Assembly: GCA_023391535.1 (NCBI GenBank)
Contig: JAEWAU010000081.1
Span: 1-62,192 of the forward strand
DNA from: Bacillota bacterium
GTDB lineage: Bacteria > Bacillota > Clostridia > Oscillospirales > Ethanoligenentaceae
Reading direction: 5' to 3'
Length of the DNA stretch: 62,192 nucleotides
In this document: piece after piece, positions 1-7,300 of the stretch
Numbering within the stretch: position 1 is the first letter of the stretch
Layout: each line of letters starts with the position of its first letter
The notes under the pieces: generated by a model
Told to the model about the DNA's origin: nothing
Database searches by the model: none
The model's input: the letters and a program-made list of their open reading frames with translations, nothing else
Program-made: the position numbers and the translations under genes

Positions 1-213
1 CCCGGCCGGCGTGAATTCGGTACAGGCCGTACACATGTCCCACCCCTGCGAATATACTGGAATGAACCACAAATGTCCGAAGCGCCTCTTAAGGCGGCGG
101 ACGCCGCGTGGTAATTTCGGGTGGAAAAAAGCGCGGAATCCGGTGCTTTGGGGCGGAATTTATCCGCTCCGGCCGAAAACCGTCCCGCCCGGTGGAAAGG
201 ATTGGTCGTCAGC

Positions 214-777
214 ATGGAAATGATCGGAAAGAAGATTATCGAGGTTGCGGTCGTTGTCGGAAAAGGGGAGCAGGATTTCTTCATCGAAAAGGAAATCGTT
301 ATCCCCCCGACATGCCCGCCTGTGTATAAAGTAAAGGACATCAACGAATGGGTGGACGTATACGATATGAAGGTGATCTGCGGCAGGGTTTTGTTCAACG
401 CCTATCTGTGGAAGGATATCACTTATAAGGTTGCCGAAAAGGTCTGCGACGAAAGCGTCTGCGGCCCGGTCTACCACGACACGGTGAAGATCCCCTTCGG
501 CGGATTCGTGGAAGTCTGCCCGGACGGCAAAGACGGCGATGTCCCCGTTCTGCTCAGCGCCTGCATCGAGGGCAAACGCGACGATTGGCGCGCCGCTCCG
601 GAAAAATGCGGCGGTGTGAAAGGTTACAATAAGCTCGTGGAGAAAACCGTTGTGCGTCTGAAGTTCAAGGTGACGCGCATGGAGCAGCTTTGCATCGAAG
701 GCGCAAGGACTGTGGACCCCGACGAACGCGACGAACCCTGCCCGTGCGGAAAACAGGGGCATCCCGAAGAGCCGTAA
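214..777 (+). CDS. DUF3794 (SPOCS domain) protein
   Basis: The 187-residue soluble product matches the SPOCS/DUF3794 family, a beta-rich module found in spore-coat and cortex-associated proteins such as SipL. The core runs from about residue 20 to 150 (VIPPTCPPVYKVKDINEWVD, then VYHDTVKIPFGGFVEV). It ends in a charged, Cys-containing tail (CPCGKQGHPEEP). No signal peptide or membrane segment is visible. The frame is open upstream to 121, but ATG 214 (or 220) follows the purine-rich GGTGGAAAGG and gives the normal family N-terminus. A role in sporulation is inferred from the family only; no sporulation genes lie beside it. Confidence 0.8.
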   Translation: MEMIGKKIIEVAVVVGKGEQDFFIEKEIVIPPTCPPVYKVKDINEWVDVYDMKVICGRVLFNAYLWKDITYKVAEKVCDESVCGPVYHDTVKIPFGGFVEVCPDGKDGDVPVLLSACIEGKRDDWRAAPEKCGGVKGYNKLVEKTVVRLKFKVTRMEQLCIEGARTVDPDERDEPCPCGKQGHPEEP

Positions 778-793
778 AGCGGCCCTGGCTTCA

Positions 794-826
794 AAAAGCG
801 CCTGCGGGAAAAACGCAGGCGCTTTT
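794..826 (+). terminator. Intrinsic terminator after the SPOCS gene
   Basis: A perfect 13-bp stem (794-806 with 814-826) closes a 7-nt loop. The stem starts with four A and ends with four T, so it could work in both directions. Confidence 0.8.
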
Positions 827-1032
827 CTGCGCTTCGAACCGCTTACGCGCACCGGGCCCGCCGCCGCATAAAAAACGCGCGCGCCGCCCATACTCCCACA
901 CGGCGGGCCTGCGCCGCCGCGCGGCAGATCGCAGCCCGAAAGGGGAAATGCCGTGGCACTTCCCGGAAAAGAGGAGAGTACGGTTTTTGCGATCTTTTCC
1001 GGAATTGCCGGGGAGAGAGGATTAAAAAGCGT

Positions 1033-1806
1033 ATGAAAAGGCGTATGGAGCATATGTGGAAGGCCTCCGCATTCGTTTCGGAAAAGGCGCGCGCCGAAAA
1101 GCGGCGGGCGGGAGAAAAACGCTGGCTGATCGGCTGCGCGTGCACCGGGTTCCTGTGCGGCGCGGCGCTTTTGCTGGTGCCGTTTACGGGCGGCGGGTAT
1201 GCCGCGTTCGCGGCGAGCTGGCTGCTGCTCGCGGTTCTGGCGCTGACCCTGCTGCGCCCGCTGTTCTACAGCCGCGGCGTGGCCGATGCGGCCATGGCGC
1301 TGCTGCTCTCCTGCCTGTATGCGCTGAGCGGCTGGGTGGTGGGCAGCGGCACGGACGATATCGGCCGCTGGTGGCTTTCGTTTTCGCTGGCGTTTTTTCT
1401 GGCCGGAATCTCGCGCATTCTGGCCTACGCGCGCCTGCTTCCGCTGGTAAACCTGCCGCTTCTCCTGCTCTGCGGGGCGGCGGAGCTGGCTTCCGGCGTG
1501 CTTACGTTCCTGGGCTGGCCGGCTCAGCCCCTGATGCTCTATTGGTTTTTGGGCATGACGTTTTTGCTTTCGGGGTTCGAGGCTGCTGCGGAGGCGGCAA
1601 AGCTCGACCTGCCGCCCGTCCGAATGCAGGAGGACGAAACCGGCGGCAATGCCGGCGACGAGGATGCCAGCGGCGGCGCCGCTGAGCGGAAGAGCGGGCG
1701 CCCGCCCGCTGCCCCGGCGGATGCTGTAAACGGCGCCGACGCCCCAGGCAAAAAAAGTACCGCTTCGGGCTGGGAAAAACGCGGCGATCGGAAATTTTCC
1801 GCCTGA
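1033..1806 (+). CDS. Polytopic membrane protein, unrecognised
   Basis: 257 residues. A basic N-terminal stretch (about 1-35) is followed by six hydrophobic segments between about residues 36 and 185, arranged as short-loop hairpins. A hydrophilic Gly/Ala/Asp/Lys-rich tail follows (about 195-257). The pattern resembles HdeD/DUF308-type small membrane proteins, but no diagnostic motif is visible, so no function is assigned. ATG 1033 is preceded by the purine-rich GGGGAGAGAGG; ATG 1045 and 1054 are alternatives. The gene is isolated, with a terminator before it and a long palindrome after it. Ala and Gly codons are very GC-rich at the third position. Confidence 0.6.
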   Translation: MKRRMEHMWKASAFVSEKARAEKRRAGEKRWLIGCACTGFLCGAALLLVPFTGGGYAAFAASWLLLAVLALTLLRPLFYSRGVADAAMALLLSCLYALSGWVVGSGTDDIGRWWLSFSLAFFLAGISRILAYARLLPLVNLPLLLLCGAAELASGVLTFLGWPAQPLMLYWFLGMTFLLSGFEAAAEAAKLDLPPVRMQEDETGGNAGDEDASGGAAERKSGRPPAAPADAVNGADAPGKKSTASGWEKRGDRKFSA

Positions 1807-1815
1807 ACGCAAAAG

Positions 1816-1878
1816 CGGGCGGAAGCACAGTGGGTGGCACTCAAAAAAACAGAGTGCCACCCACTGTGCTTCCGCCCG
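1816..1878. promoter_or_regulatory. Perfect 27-bp inverted repeat containing a CIRCE-like core
   Basis: Arms 1816-1842 and 1852-1878 are perfect reverse complements separated by 9 nt of A-rich sequence. The inner 27 nt (1834-1860) has the CIRCE geometry: GTGGCACTC, N9, GAGTGCCAC. It differs from the canonical TTAGCACTC-N9-GAGTGCTAA only at the outer bases. No T-tract follows the right arm, so it is a poor intrinsic terminator for the upstream gene. It may be an auxiliary HrcA site about 200 bp upstream of groES, a duplicated operator, or an mRNA end-stabilising hairpin. Confidence 0.6.
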
Positions 1879-2005
1879 AAAAATGGGGATCGCCGTGGAA
1901 AACAGAGAAAATTCGCTTTGTGGCAAAATCGTGAGCAATCGAAAGCACGCGCAAGATAAATCTGCATAAGGAATAATTATCCGCGCAGAACTGGGAAAAT
2001 CGGGA

Positions 2006-2033
2006 TTGAAAAAAGGGGACAGAAGATTAAAAT
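2006..2033 (+). promoter_or_regulatory. Sigma-A promoter of groES-groEL
   Basis: TTGAAA (2006-2011), a 16-nt spacer and TAAAAT (2028-2033). The predicted start point (about 2040) lies against the CIRCE element, the usual arrangement for HrcA repression. Confidence 0.7.
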
Positions 2034-2041
2034 AGACCATG

Positions 2042-2068
2042 TTGGCACTCAAAAGCAACGAGTGCTAA
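2042..2068 (+). promoter_or_regulatory. CIRCE operator (HrcA site)
   Basis: TTGGCACTC (2042-2050), a 9-nt spacer and GAGTGCTAA (2060-2068). This differs from the CIRCE consensus at one base. It lies between the promoter and groES. HrcA binding here is known for the class; hrcA is not in the window. Confidence 0.93.
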
Positions 2069-2155
2069 AACGGGAGTCGCGCCGGGAGGCCGGAGCGGCG
2101 CGCGGCGGCGCATAGGAGCGCATTGCCGCAGGAAACGGGAAAAGGAGTGGATCGT

Positions 2156-2440
2156 ATGGTCATCAAGCCTCTTGGCGCGCGCGTCCTGCTGCAGCAGGAG
2201 GAAGCGGAGGAAAAGACGAAGAGCGGGATCGTGCTGCCCTCGAACGCGAAGGAGCGCCCTAATTTCGGCAGGGTCGTGGAAGTGGGCCCGGGCGAGGTGA
2301 AGGACGGCAAGGAGATCACGGTTCCCGTAAAGAAGGGCGACCGGGTAATCTACAGCAAGTATTCGGGCACCGAAGTGGAAGTGGAGCGCCAGAAATACCT
2401 GCTCGTGAACGCGGGCGAACTGCTCGCCGTTCTGGAATGA
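2156..2440 (+). CDS. groES: Co-chaperonin GroES (10 kDa)
   Basis: 94 residues, full family length. It forms the heptameric lid of the GroEL folding chamber in the cytosol. Visible hallmarks are the N-terminal IKPLGARVLLQQ strand, the mobile loop KTKSGIVLPSNAKERP (about 20-35), the GRVVEVGPG turn and the C-terminal KYLLVNAGELLAVLE. ATG 2156 is preferred because AAAGGAG ends 8 nt before it; the frame remains open to 2123. It is the first gene of a groES-groEL operon with a 78-nt gap, controlled by the CIRCE upstream. Confidence 0.98.
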   Translation: MVIKPLGARVLLQQEEAEEKTKSGIVLPSNAKERPNFGRVVEVGPGEVKDGKEITVPVKKGDRVIYSKYSGTEVEVERQKYLLVNAGELLAVLE

Positions 2441-2518
2441 GGTTCCGCCGCGGCGCGGGGAACGGAGAGAAGTAACAAGAAAATACGGGAAAAAATGACG
2501 GAAGGAAAGGTGCGGAAT

Positions 2519-4141
2519 ATGTCTAAACAGATCGCGTTTGACGAAACGGCGCGAAACGCCATGATGGCCGGCATCGATAAGCTGGCCGATACCGTGAAGG
2601 TCACGCTGGGGCCGAAGGGCCGCAACGTGGTGCTGGAGCGGAAATACGGCTCGCCCATCATCACCAACGACGGCGTCACCATCGCAAAGGAGATCGAGCT
2701 CGAGGACCCTTATGAGAACATGGGCGCCCAGCTCGTGAAGGAAGTGGCCAGCAAGACCAACGACGTGGCCGGCGACGGCACCACCACCGCCACGCTGCTC
2801 GCGCAGACCATCGTGAAGAACGGCCTCAAAAACGTCGCGTCCGGCTCAAACCCCATCGCACTCAAAAAGGGGCTCGATAAAGCGGCCGCCAAATCGGTGG
2901 AAGCTATCCGCGGCATGAGCCGCAAGGTGAACGGCCGGGACGACATAGCCTTCGTGGCCACCATCTCTTCGGGCGACGAAACAGTGGGCAAGCTCATTGC
3001 GGACGCCATGGAGAAGGTTTCGGAGAACGGCGTCATTACCATCGAAGAATCCAAGACCTCCGAGACGTACATCGAATCCGTGGAAGGCATGCAGTTCGAC
3101 AAGGGCTATATTTCCCCGTATTTCGCCACGGATAACGAGAAGATGACGGCGCAGCTCGACGACGCGCTCCTCCTCATCACCGATAAAAAGATCAGCAGCG
3201 CGCAGGATCTGCTTCCGGCGCTGGAAATCGCCGTCAAGCAGGGCGGCAAAGTGCTCATCATCGCCGACGATGTGGACGGCGAGGCGCTGGCCACCCTGAT
3301 CGTGAACAAACTGCGCGGTACGTTCACGCCCGTGGCCGTCAAGGCCCCCGGTTATGGCGACAACCGCAAGGAGATGCTGCGCGATATCGCCGTTTTAACG
3401 GGCGGGCAGGTCATCTCCGACGATCTCGGCCTGGCGCTGAAGGATTTCAAGGCCGAATGGTTCGGCAGGGCGAAATCCGTTAAAGTGGATAAGGAAAACA
3501 CGCTTATCATCGACGGCGCGGGCGACAAGCGCTCCATTCAGGACCGCGTCCGCTCCATCCGGGGGCAGCTTGCCAACACAACCTCCGATTACGATAAAGA
3601 AAAGCTCAACCAGCGCATCGCCAAGCTCTCGGGCGGCGTCGCCGTCGTCCGCGTGGGCGCGGCCACCGAGACGGAGATGAAAGAAAAGAAGTACCGCGTG
3701 GAGGACGCCCTCAACGCTACGCGCGCCGCGGTGGAGGAAGGCATCATCGCGGGCGGCGGAACGGCTCTTATCGACGCGCTGCCCGACGTGCAGGCGTTTG
3801 TGGAAACGCTGGAGGGCGACGAAAAGACCGGCGGCAGAATCATCCTGAGCGCGCTGGAGGAGCCGCTGCGCCAGATCGTCCGCAACGCGGGCGGCGAACC
3901 TTCGGTGGTTGTGGACAAGATCCGCCACAGCGAGAAGGCGCACGGCTACGACGCCGCGAAGGACCGGTTCGTGGATATGTTCGCGGCCGGCATCATCGAC
4001 CCGGTGAAGGTGACGCGCTCCGCTATCCAGAACGCGGCCTCCATTGCGGGCATGATTCTCACCACCGAGAGCACGGTGGCCGACAAGCCGGAGAAGAAGC
4101 CGGCTCCAGCCGCCGCGCCGAACCCGGATATGGATTATTGA
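2519..4141 (+). CDS. groEL: Chaperonin GroEL (60 kDa)
   Basis: 540 residues, full length. This is the ATP-driven tetradecameric folding chamber that works with GroES. Visible signatures are LGPKGRNVVLE near residue 30, the nucleotide-binding GDGTTTATLL (about 85-94), GYISPYFATDNEKM and RVEDALNATRAAVEEGI with GGGTAL in the C-terminal equatorial domain. The tail is PAPAAAPNPDMDY instead of the usual Gly-Gly-Met repeats, a common variation in Clostridia. ATG 2519 follows GAAGGAAAGG at 8-nt spacing; the in-frame ATG 2495 has no such support. Two GC-rich hairpins follow the gene. Confidence 0.98.
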   Translation: MSKQIAFDETARNAMMAGIDKLADTVKVTLGPKGRNVVLERKYGSPIITNDGVTIAKEIELEDPYENMGAQLVKEVASKTNDVAGDGTTTATLLAQTIVKNGLKNVASGSNPIALKKGLDKAAAKSVEAIRGMSRKVNGRDDIAFVATISSGDETVGKLIADAMEKVSENGVITIEESKTSETYIESVEGMQFDKGYISPYFATDNEKMTAQLDDALLLITDKKISSAQDLLPALEIAVKQGGKVLIIADDVDGEALATLIVNKLRGTFTPVAVKAPGYGDNRKEMLRDIAVLTGGQVISDDLGLALKDFKAEWFGRAKSVKVDKENTLIIDGAGDKRSIQDRVRSIRGQLANTTSDYDKEKLNQRIAKLSGGVAVVRVGAATETEMKEKKYRVEDALNATRAAVEEGIIAGGGTALIDALPDVQAFVETLEGDEKTGGRIILSALEEPLRQIVRNAGGEPSVVVDKIRHSEKAHGYDAAKDRFVDMFAAGIIDPVKVTRSAIQNAASIAGMILTTESTVADKPEKKPAPAAAPNPDMDY

Positions 4142-4176
4142 CGGCCGGCGGGGCAGCCCGCCGTTCCCGGCGAAAC

Positions 4177-4198
4177 GGAGCCCGCTTCGGCGGGCTCC
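4177..4198 (+). terminator. GC hairpin just after groEL
   Basis: A perfect 9-bp stem (4177-4185 with 4190-4198) closed by a TTCG tetraloop, 36 nt after the groEL stop. There is no T-tract, so it is more likely a 3'-end stabilising hairpin than a stand-alone terminator. Confidence 0.5.
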
Positions 4199-4230
4199 CC
4201 GGAAGACAATGCCGCCTGTGCGGCTGTAAA

Positions 4231-4272
4231 GAGAGCCCTGCTTTGCGGTACAAGCCGCAAACAGGGCTCTCT
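4231..4272 (+). terminator. Long hairpin ending the groES-groEL operon
   Basis: A 10-bp outer stem (4231-4240 with 4262-4271) continues into a 7-bp inner stem (4242-4248 with 4255-4261) around a 6-nt loop. It is followed only by a short pyrimidine run. I see no gene or structured element between here and the tRNA promoter at 4544. Confidence 0.6.
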
Positions 4273-4543
4273 CTGAACGCGCACGGTGATTCCGATTTTT
4301 ACCGCATTTCCAGATGGGTACATTCCGGGATATTTCCCCAAACCAAGGGAGACGGACAGACGAAATACGACTTCTCTCAATTCTGAATGAAATTGCGATA
4401 GAAATGCACTCTTTCCCCCGCCGCAAAGGAAATTGCCGCAGGATTCCGGAGCGAAAAAACAGGGACGGGTAGCGTTTGCACAAAACGCTTTTCGTCCGCA
4501 CCCCCTTTCGATTTCGGAAAAACGTCTTTTTCTTAATTTTCGC

Positions 4544-4572
4544 TTGACAAGTCCGGCTGATTTATGTATAAT
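4544..4572 (+). promoter_or_regulatory. Sigma-A promoter of the tRNA-Met/Glu/Val cluster
   Basis: A consensus TTGACA (4544-4549), 17-nt spacer and consensus TATAAT (4567-4572). The first tRNA begins at 4600, so the leader is about 20 nt. Confidence 0.9.
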
Positions 4573-4599
4573 AAATTTCGCCCCTTTGTTTCAAAATAT

Positions 4600-4676
4600 G
4601 GCGGCGTAGCTCAGATGGCTAGAGCATGCGGTTCATACCCGCAGTGTCGTTGGTTCAATTCCAACCGCCGCTACCA
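4600..4676 (+). tRNA. tRNA-Met (CAT), elongator
   Basis: 77 nt with encoded CCA. The anticodon CAT is at 4634-4636 in the loop TTCATAC. The acceptor is GGCGGCG/CGCCGCT, the D-stem is GCTC/GAGC, and the T arm carries TTCAATT. The paired acceptor and absence of the GGG/CCC anticodon-stem pairs separate it from the initiator at 5525. A tRNA-Ile with lysidine-modified CAT cannot be fully excluded by eye. Confidence 0.92.
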
Positions 4677-4736
4677 CGGGCCGTCATCCCGGCCGGGCAG
4701 CCGCCGGGATGAGCGTATTTCAGTTTTCTGCCATAT

Positions 4737-4811
4737 GGCCCGGTGGTCAAGCGGTTAAGACACGGCCCTTTCACGGCTGTAACAGGGGTCCGATTCCCCT
4801 CCGGGTCACCA
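4737..4811 (+). tRNA. tRNA-Glu (TTC)
   Basis: 75 nt with encoded CCA. The acceptor is GGCCCGG/CCGGGTC, the anticodon TTC is at 4770-4772, and the T loop is TCCGATT. It is the second gene of the cluster. Confidence 0.95.
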
Positions 4812-4841
4812 AAAGCCCTGTTTTTACGGGGCTCCATATTC

Positions 4842-4918
4842 GGACGCATAGCTCAGCTGGTTAGAGCGCATGCTTCACACGCATGAGGTCACAGGTTCGA
4901 GCCCTGTTGTGTCCACCA
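4842..4918 (+). tRNA. tRNA-Val (CAC)
   Basis: 77 nt with encoded CCA. The acceptor is GGACGCA/TGTGTCC, the D-stem GCTC/GAGC, and the anticodon loop TTCACAC with anticodon CAC at 4876-4878. It is the third gene of the cluster and is followed at once by a terminator. Confidence 0.95.
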
Positions 4919-4922
4919 TCAC

Positions 4923-4956
4923 AAACCCGCATAACGCCTGGCGTTGTGCGGGTTTT
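4923..4956 (+). terminator. Terminator of the tRNA cluster
   Basis: A nearly perfect inverted repeat (AAACCCGCATAACGCC with GGCGTTGTGCGGGTTT, one G-T pair) ends in four T. A second GC hairpin (gccgcccg/cgggcggc) lies at 5071-5098, without a T-tract. Confidence 0.8.
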
Positions 4957-5195
4957 GCGTTGCCCGGAAATGGGCGAAAATGGCTCTGGTGTGTGAATTA
5001 AGTAAAATTACTGGCTTTGTCTCACGATACCCCGCTTGTCCTTTTTTTCAGAGAAAATGGCATATAAACGGCCGCCCGGGGTCAATCCTCGGGCGGCTGG
5101 TTTGTGTAAACCAAAAGATAGTGCTTATTTCTCATAATATATTGAATTGCTCTGCACCGCCCTTTGTGTTATGCTGGTTCTAGGGGTGGCAGATA

Positions 5196-5483
5196 ATGTT
5201 TGTCATGTTGTCGCACGAGGTGGGGAGCCTGATCATATCGGACAGAGTCATTACCTGCCCGCGCTGCATCGAATTGGACGGCAGAACGATCCGCCGGGAA
5301 GATTACCCGGAGCTGTTCAAAGCGCGGCGCATTGACTGCGACACGGTGCGCATGATGGATACTAGGGGGCGCATCATGGGCGCGAATATTTGGGTAATCG
5401 CAAAGCCAATCCCGGCCGGGTGCTTCCCGACAAGTCAATCGTGTTGCCTGCGAGACGGAGTGGCACCAATGAAACAGGTTTGA
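5196..5483 (+). pseudogene. Tail-collar-like protein remnant
   Basis: A 95-codon frame lies between two tRNA loci. Residues about 26-65 (LDGRTIRREDYPELFKA, then VRMMDTRGRIMGAN) resemble the phage tail-collar domain, whose pattern is CDGR..SR..YP.LF...G..F..PDLRGR. After that the reading dissolves into an unrelated Cys/Pro-rich stretch, and the end overlaps the -35 box of the tRNA-fMet promoter. ATG 5196 follows AGGGGTGG, so translation is possible. It is best read as a decayed phage fragment next to tRNA genes, which are common integration sites. Confidence 0.45.
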
Positions 5484-5509
5484 CAGACTCCGCATCCGTG
5501 TGTTATACT
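5480..5509 (+). promoter_or_regulatory. Sigma-A promoter of tRNA-fMet
   Basis: TTGACA (5480-5485), an 18-nt spacer and TATACT (5504-5509), 15 nt before the tRNA. Confidence 0.85.
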
Positions 5510-5524
5510 AAACCCGTTGCATAT

Positions 5525-5601
5525 CGCGGAGTGGAGCAGTCCGGTAGCTCGTCGGGCCCATAACCCGAAGGTCAGAGGTCCAAATCCTCTCTCCGCAACC
5601 A
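5525..5601 (+). tRNA. tRNA-fMet (CAT), initiator
   Basis: 77 nt with encoded CCA. The initiator hallmarks are a mismatched first acceptor pair (C1 against A72) and three consecutive G-C pairs in the anticodon stem (TCGGG/CCCGA) around the loop CCCATAA. The anticodon is at 5559-5561. Confidence 0.95.
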
Positions 5602-5608
5602 TAAAAAG

Positions 5609-5640
5609 GCCCTCGTCTCCATTTCGGAAGCGAGGGCTAT
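5609..5640 (+). terminator. Terminator of tRNA-fMet
   Basis: The stem GCCCTCG/CGAGGGC (5609-5615 with 5631-5637) encloses an inner TCC/GGA stem and is followed by the T-rich TATTCTATTCTT. Confidence 0.75.
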
Positions 5641-5659
5641 TCTATTCTTGACAGATGCT

Positions 5660-5719
5660 TTACATGCCGTTCATATCCCGTTCATCCGCGGGCGGTACTA
5701 TATGCATGGACTTTTTCAT
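5660..5719 (-). CDS. 19-codon micro-ORF with a strong ribosome binding site
   Basis: ATG at 5719 encodes MKKSMHIVPPADERDMNGM and stops at 5660. An unusually strong GGAGGAGGAG (5721-5730 on the plus strand as CTCCTCCTCC) precedes the ATG. The frame is the same as the esterase remnant upstream, so it may be part of that decayed gene's surroundings. It could equally be a genuine small peptide or a leader peptide. I do not recognise it. Confidence 0.3.
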   Translation of the reverse strand: MKKSMHIVPPADERDMNGM

Positions 5720-5739
5720 ACTCCTCCTCCTTTTTTCAC

Positions 5740-5774
5740 AGCCCCCCTGATGCAGACAGGGAGGCTGATTTTTT
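5740..5774 (+). terminator. Plus-strand intrinsic terminator
   Basis: AGCCCCCCTG (5740-5749) pairs with CAGGGAGGCT (5757-5766), followed by six T. It could back up the tRNA-fMet terminator. On the minus strand there is no T-tract. Confidence 0.6.
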
Positions 5775-5829
5775 GTATCGTGGTGCCTCTCCGAAAGCGG
5801 AAGGCCTATGTTTCCGGTTAACGCATCCT

Positions 5830-6049
5830 TGCTTTTTGCTGGCACGTGCATCTGAGCGGTCCGAACGGGATCTTCCGGCGTCTCATAAACGGGGCCGTCA
5901 CCCGTAAACCCCACGAGCAGGGCGGTGCTGCCGCCGGAGGATGTGCCCCGGATGGCGACGCGCTCCGGGTCCACATGGTATTCGGCGGCGTTTTTACGCA
6001 GAAAGCGAATGGCGCGCCCATCGGCCCGGGGACAAGGATAAAGGGCTTT
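5830..6049 (-). pseudogene. Alpha/beta-hydrolase (acetyl-esterase-like) remnant
   Basis: Read on the minus strand, the frame carries DGRAIRFLRKNAAEYHVDPE followed by RVAIRGTSSGGSTALLVGFT. This is the nucleophile-elbow region (GTSSGG) of esterases/lipases of the Aes/BD-FAE type. An in-frame TAA at 6050-6052 removes everything upstream. Homology stops near the stretch EDPVRTAQMHVP, before the catalytic Asp and His blocks. Only about 70 residues of a roughly 280-residue enzyme remain, so it is a pseudogene fragment. Confidence 0.65.
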
Positions 6050-6252
6050 TTAGCAAATTGTAAAAGTTCTGCGGCGAAAAGAATTTACGATACCGTGCGA
6101 CATTTTATACTATTTTTGCACAGGAGTTCTTGCCGCCTCGAAAAATCATTCGGAGATTTCGCCTGCGCTGTGCCGTGCCGTATCCGAGGGGCACAAAAGA
6201 CGGCCGCTCACATAAGATGGCCTATATTTCATTTTGATAGGAGATAAAACCT

Positions 6253-7248
6253 GTGTGCACAGCCATCACATTGCAATCTTTGCCGGGCGCGGTCTTCCTT
6301 GGAAGAAACATGGACTTCTCCTATTTACTCCAGCCTCATTTTTATTTTGTACCGGAAAATTATCCATGGGCAAACACGATAACCCACGAAGAGATGCGCG
6401 GCCCGTTCAGTTTTATGGGGATCGGGCAGGAACTGGACGGGGTGCTCGGCTTTTTCGATGGAGTCAACGAACACGGCTTTGCGGCTGCTGCTTTGTACTT
6501 CGCCGGATATGCCAAGTATGAGGATGCCGCCGCATACGACGCATCGTCCATACAGGTGGCATCCTATGATTTTCTCGCTTACATCCTGGGGCATTGCGCA
6601 TCGGTGGAAGATTTTCTGGCACAGGCGCGCAATATTCATATTATTGGAATATCAGATCCGCTGACTCAAACGGTGGCTCCGCTGCATTGGATTGCCGCGG
6701 ATCGCTTCGGAAATTGTGTTGTTCTGGAACTGACGGACAGAGGCGCCGAGATATTCTGCAACCCCCTCGGTGTTTTGGCGAACAGCCCGGATTTGCGGTG
6801 GCATATGACGAATTTGCGCAATTATATGGAAGTATCGCCTCGGCAGCTGGAGGAAACGGTTTGGGGCGGCGTTCAACTCATGCCTTTCGGCCAGGGTGGG
6901 GGCACAAGTCCTTTGCCCGGCGGGTTTACGTCGCCGGAACGTTTCGTCCGGGCGGCCTATTTGAAAACGCATATTCCTGCGCCCGAAAACGCGGAGGCCG
7001 CAGTCGTCTCTTTCTTTCAGATTATGAAGAGCGTATCCATCCCCAAAGGGGCCGTTGTGAGCGCACGAAACATGGACGATTACACACAATACACAGCCTT
7101 TATGGATTTGCACACGCGCAGATATTTTTTCAATACATATGAAAATCTGCAGCTGAAAATCGCAGACTTTCCCGCAGCCTTGACAACATCGGCCGCAGTA
7201 ACCGACCTGGGAGCAATTCTGCAGCCCATGACCTTTGAAAAAATATAG
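6253..7248 (+). CDS. Choloylglycine hydrolase family, penicillin-V-acylase type
   Basis: 331 residues, full family length. It is an N-terminal-nucleophile amidase of linear amide bonds. The start is GTG 6253, set by AGGAGA at 9-nt spacing, so that Cys2 becomes the nucleophile after Met removal (MCTAITLQ). Family residues are in place: Cys2, Arg18 and Asp21 (GRNMDF), Asn177 (LANSPDL) and Arg230 (SPERF). The position that is Asn in bile-salt hydrolases is Tyr82 here (ALYFAG), as in penicillin V acylases. LMPFGQGGGTSPLPGGF and SIPKGAVVSARNMDDYTQYT also match the acylase subgroup. Natural substrates may be N-acyl homoserine lactones, bile amides or other N-acyl amino acids. No export signal is visible, and the gene stands alone. 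Confidence 0.9.
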   Translation: MCTAITLQSLPGAVFLGRNMDFSYLLQPHFYFVPENYPWANTITHEEMRGPFSFMGIGQELDGVLGFFDGVNEHGFAAAALYFAGYAKYEDAAAYDASSIQVASYDFLAYILGHCASVEDFLAQARNIHIIGISDPLTQTVAPLHWIAADRFGNCVVLELTDRGAEIFCNPLGVLANSPDLRWHMTNLRNYMEVSPRQLEETVWGGVQLMPFGQGGGTSPLPGGFTSPERFVRAAYLKTHIPAPENAEAAVVSFFQIMKSVSIPKGAVVSARNMDDYTQYTAFMDLHTRRYFFNTYENLQLKIADFPAALTTSAAVTDLGAILQPMTFEKI

Positions 7249-7300
7249 CCGCTGCGCCGAAACGGCGGGCGCTTGGCAGGGTTTGCCGAATGATACGGCC

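Noticed and set aside
160..2058. Long minus-strand open frame of 632 codons
   Set aside because: Antisense shadow of the SPOCS and membrane-protein genes in GC-rich DNA; low-complexity Arg/Ala/His composition and no family match.
5071..5098. Hairpin gccgcccg/cgggcggc as an attachment site
   Set aside because: It is a simple GC stem with one mismatch and does not repeat any tRNA 3' end.
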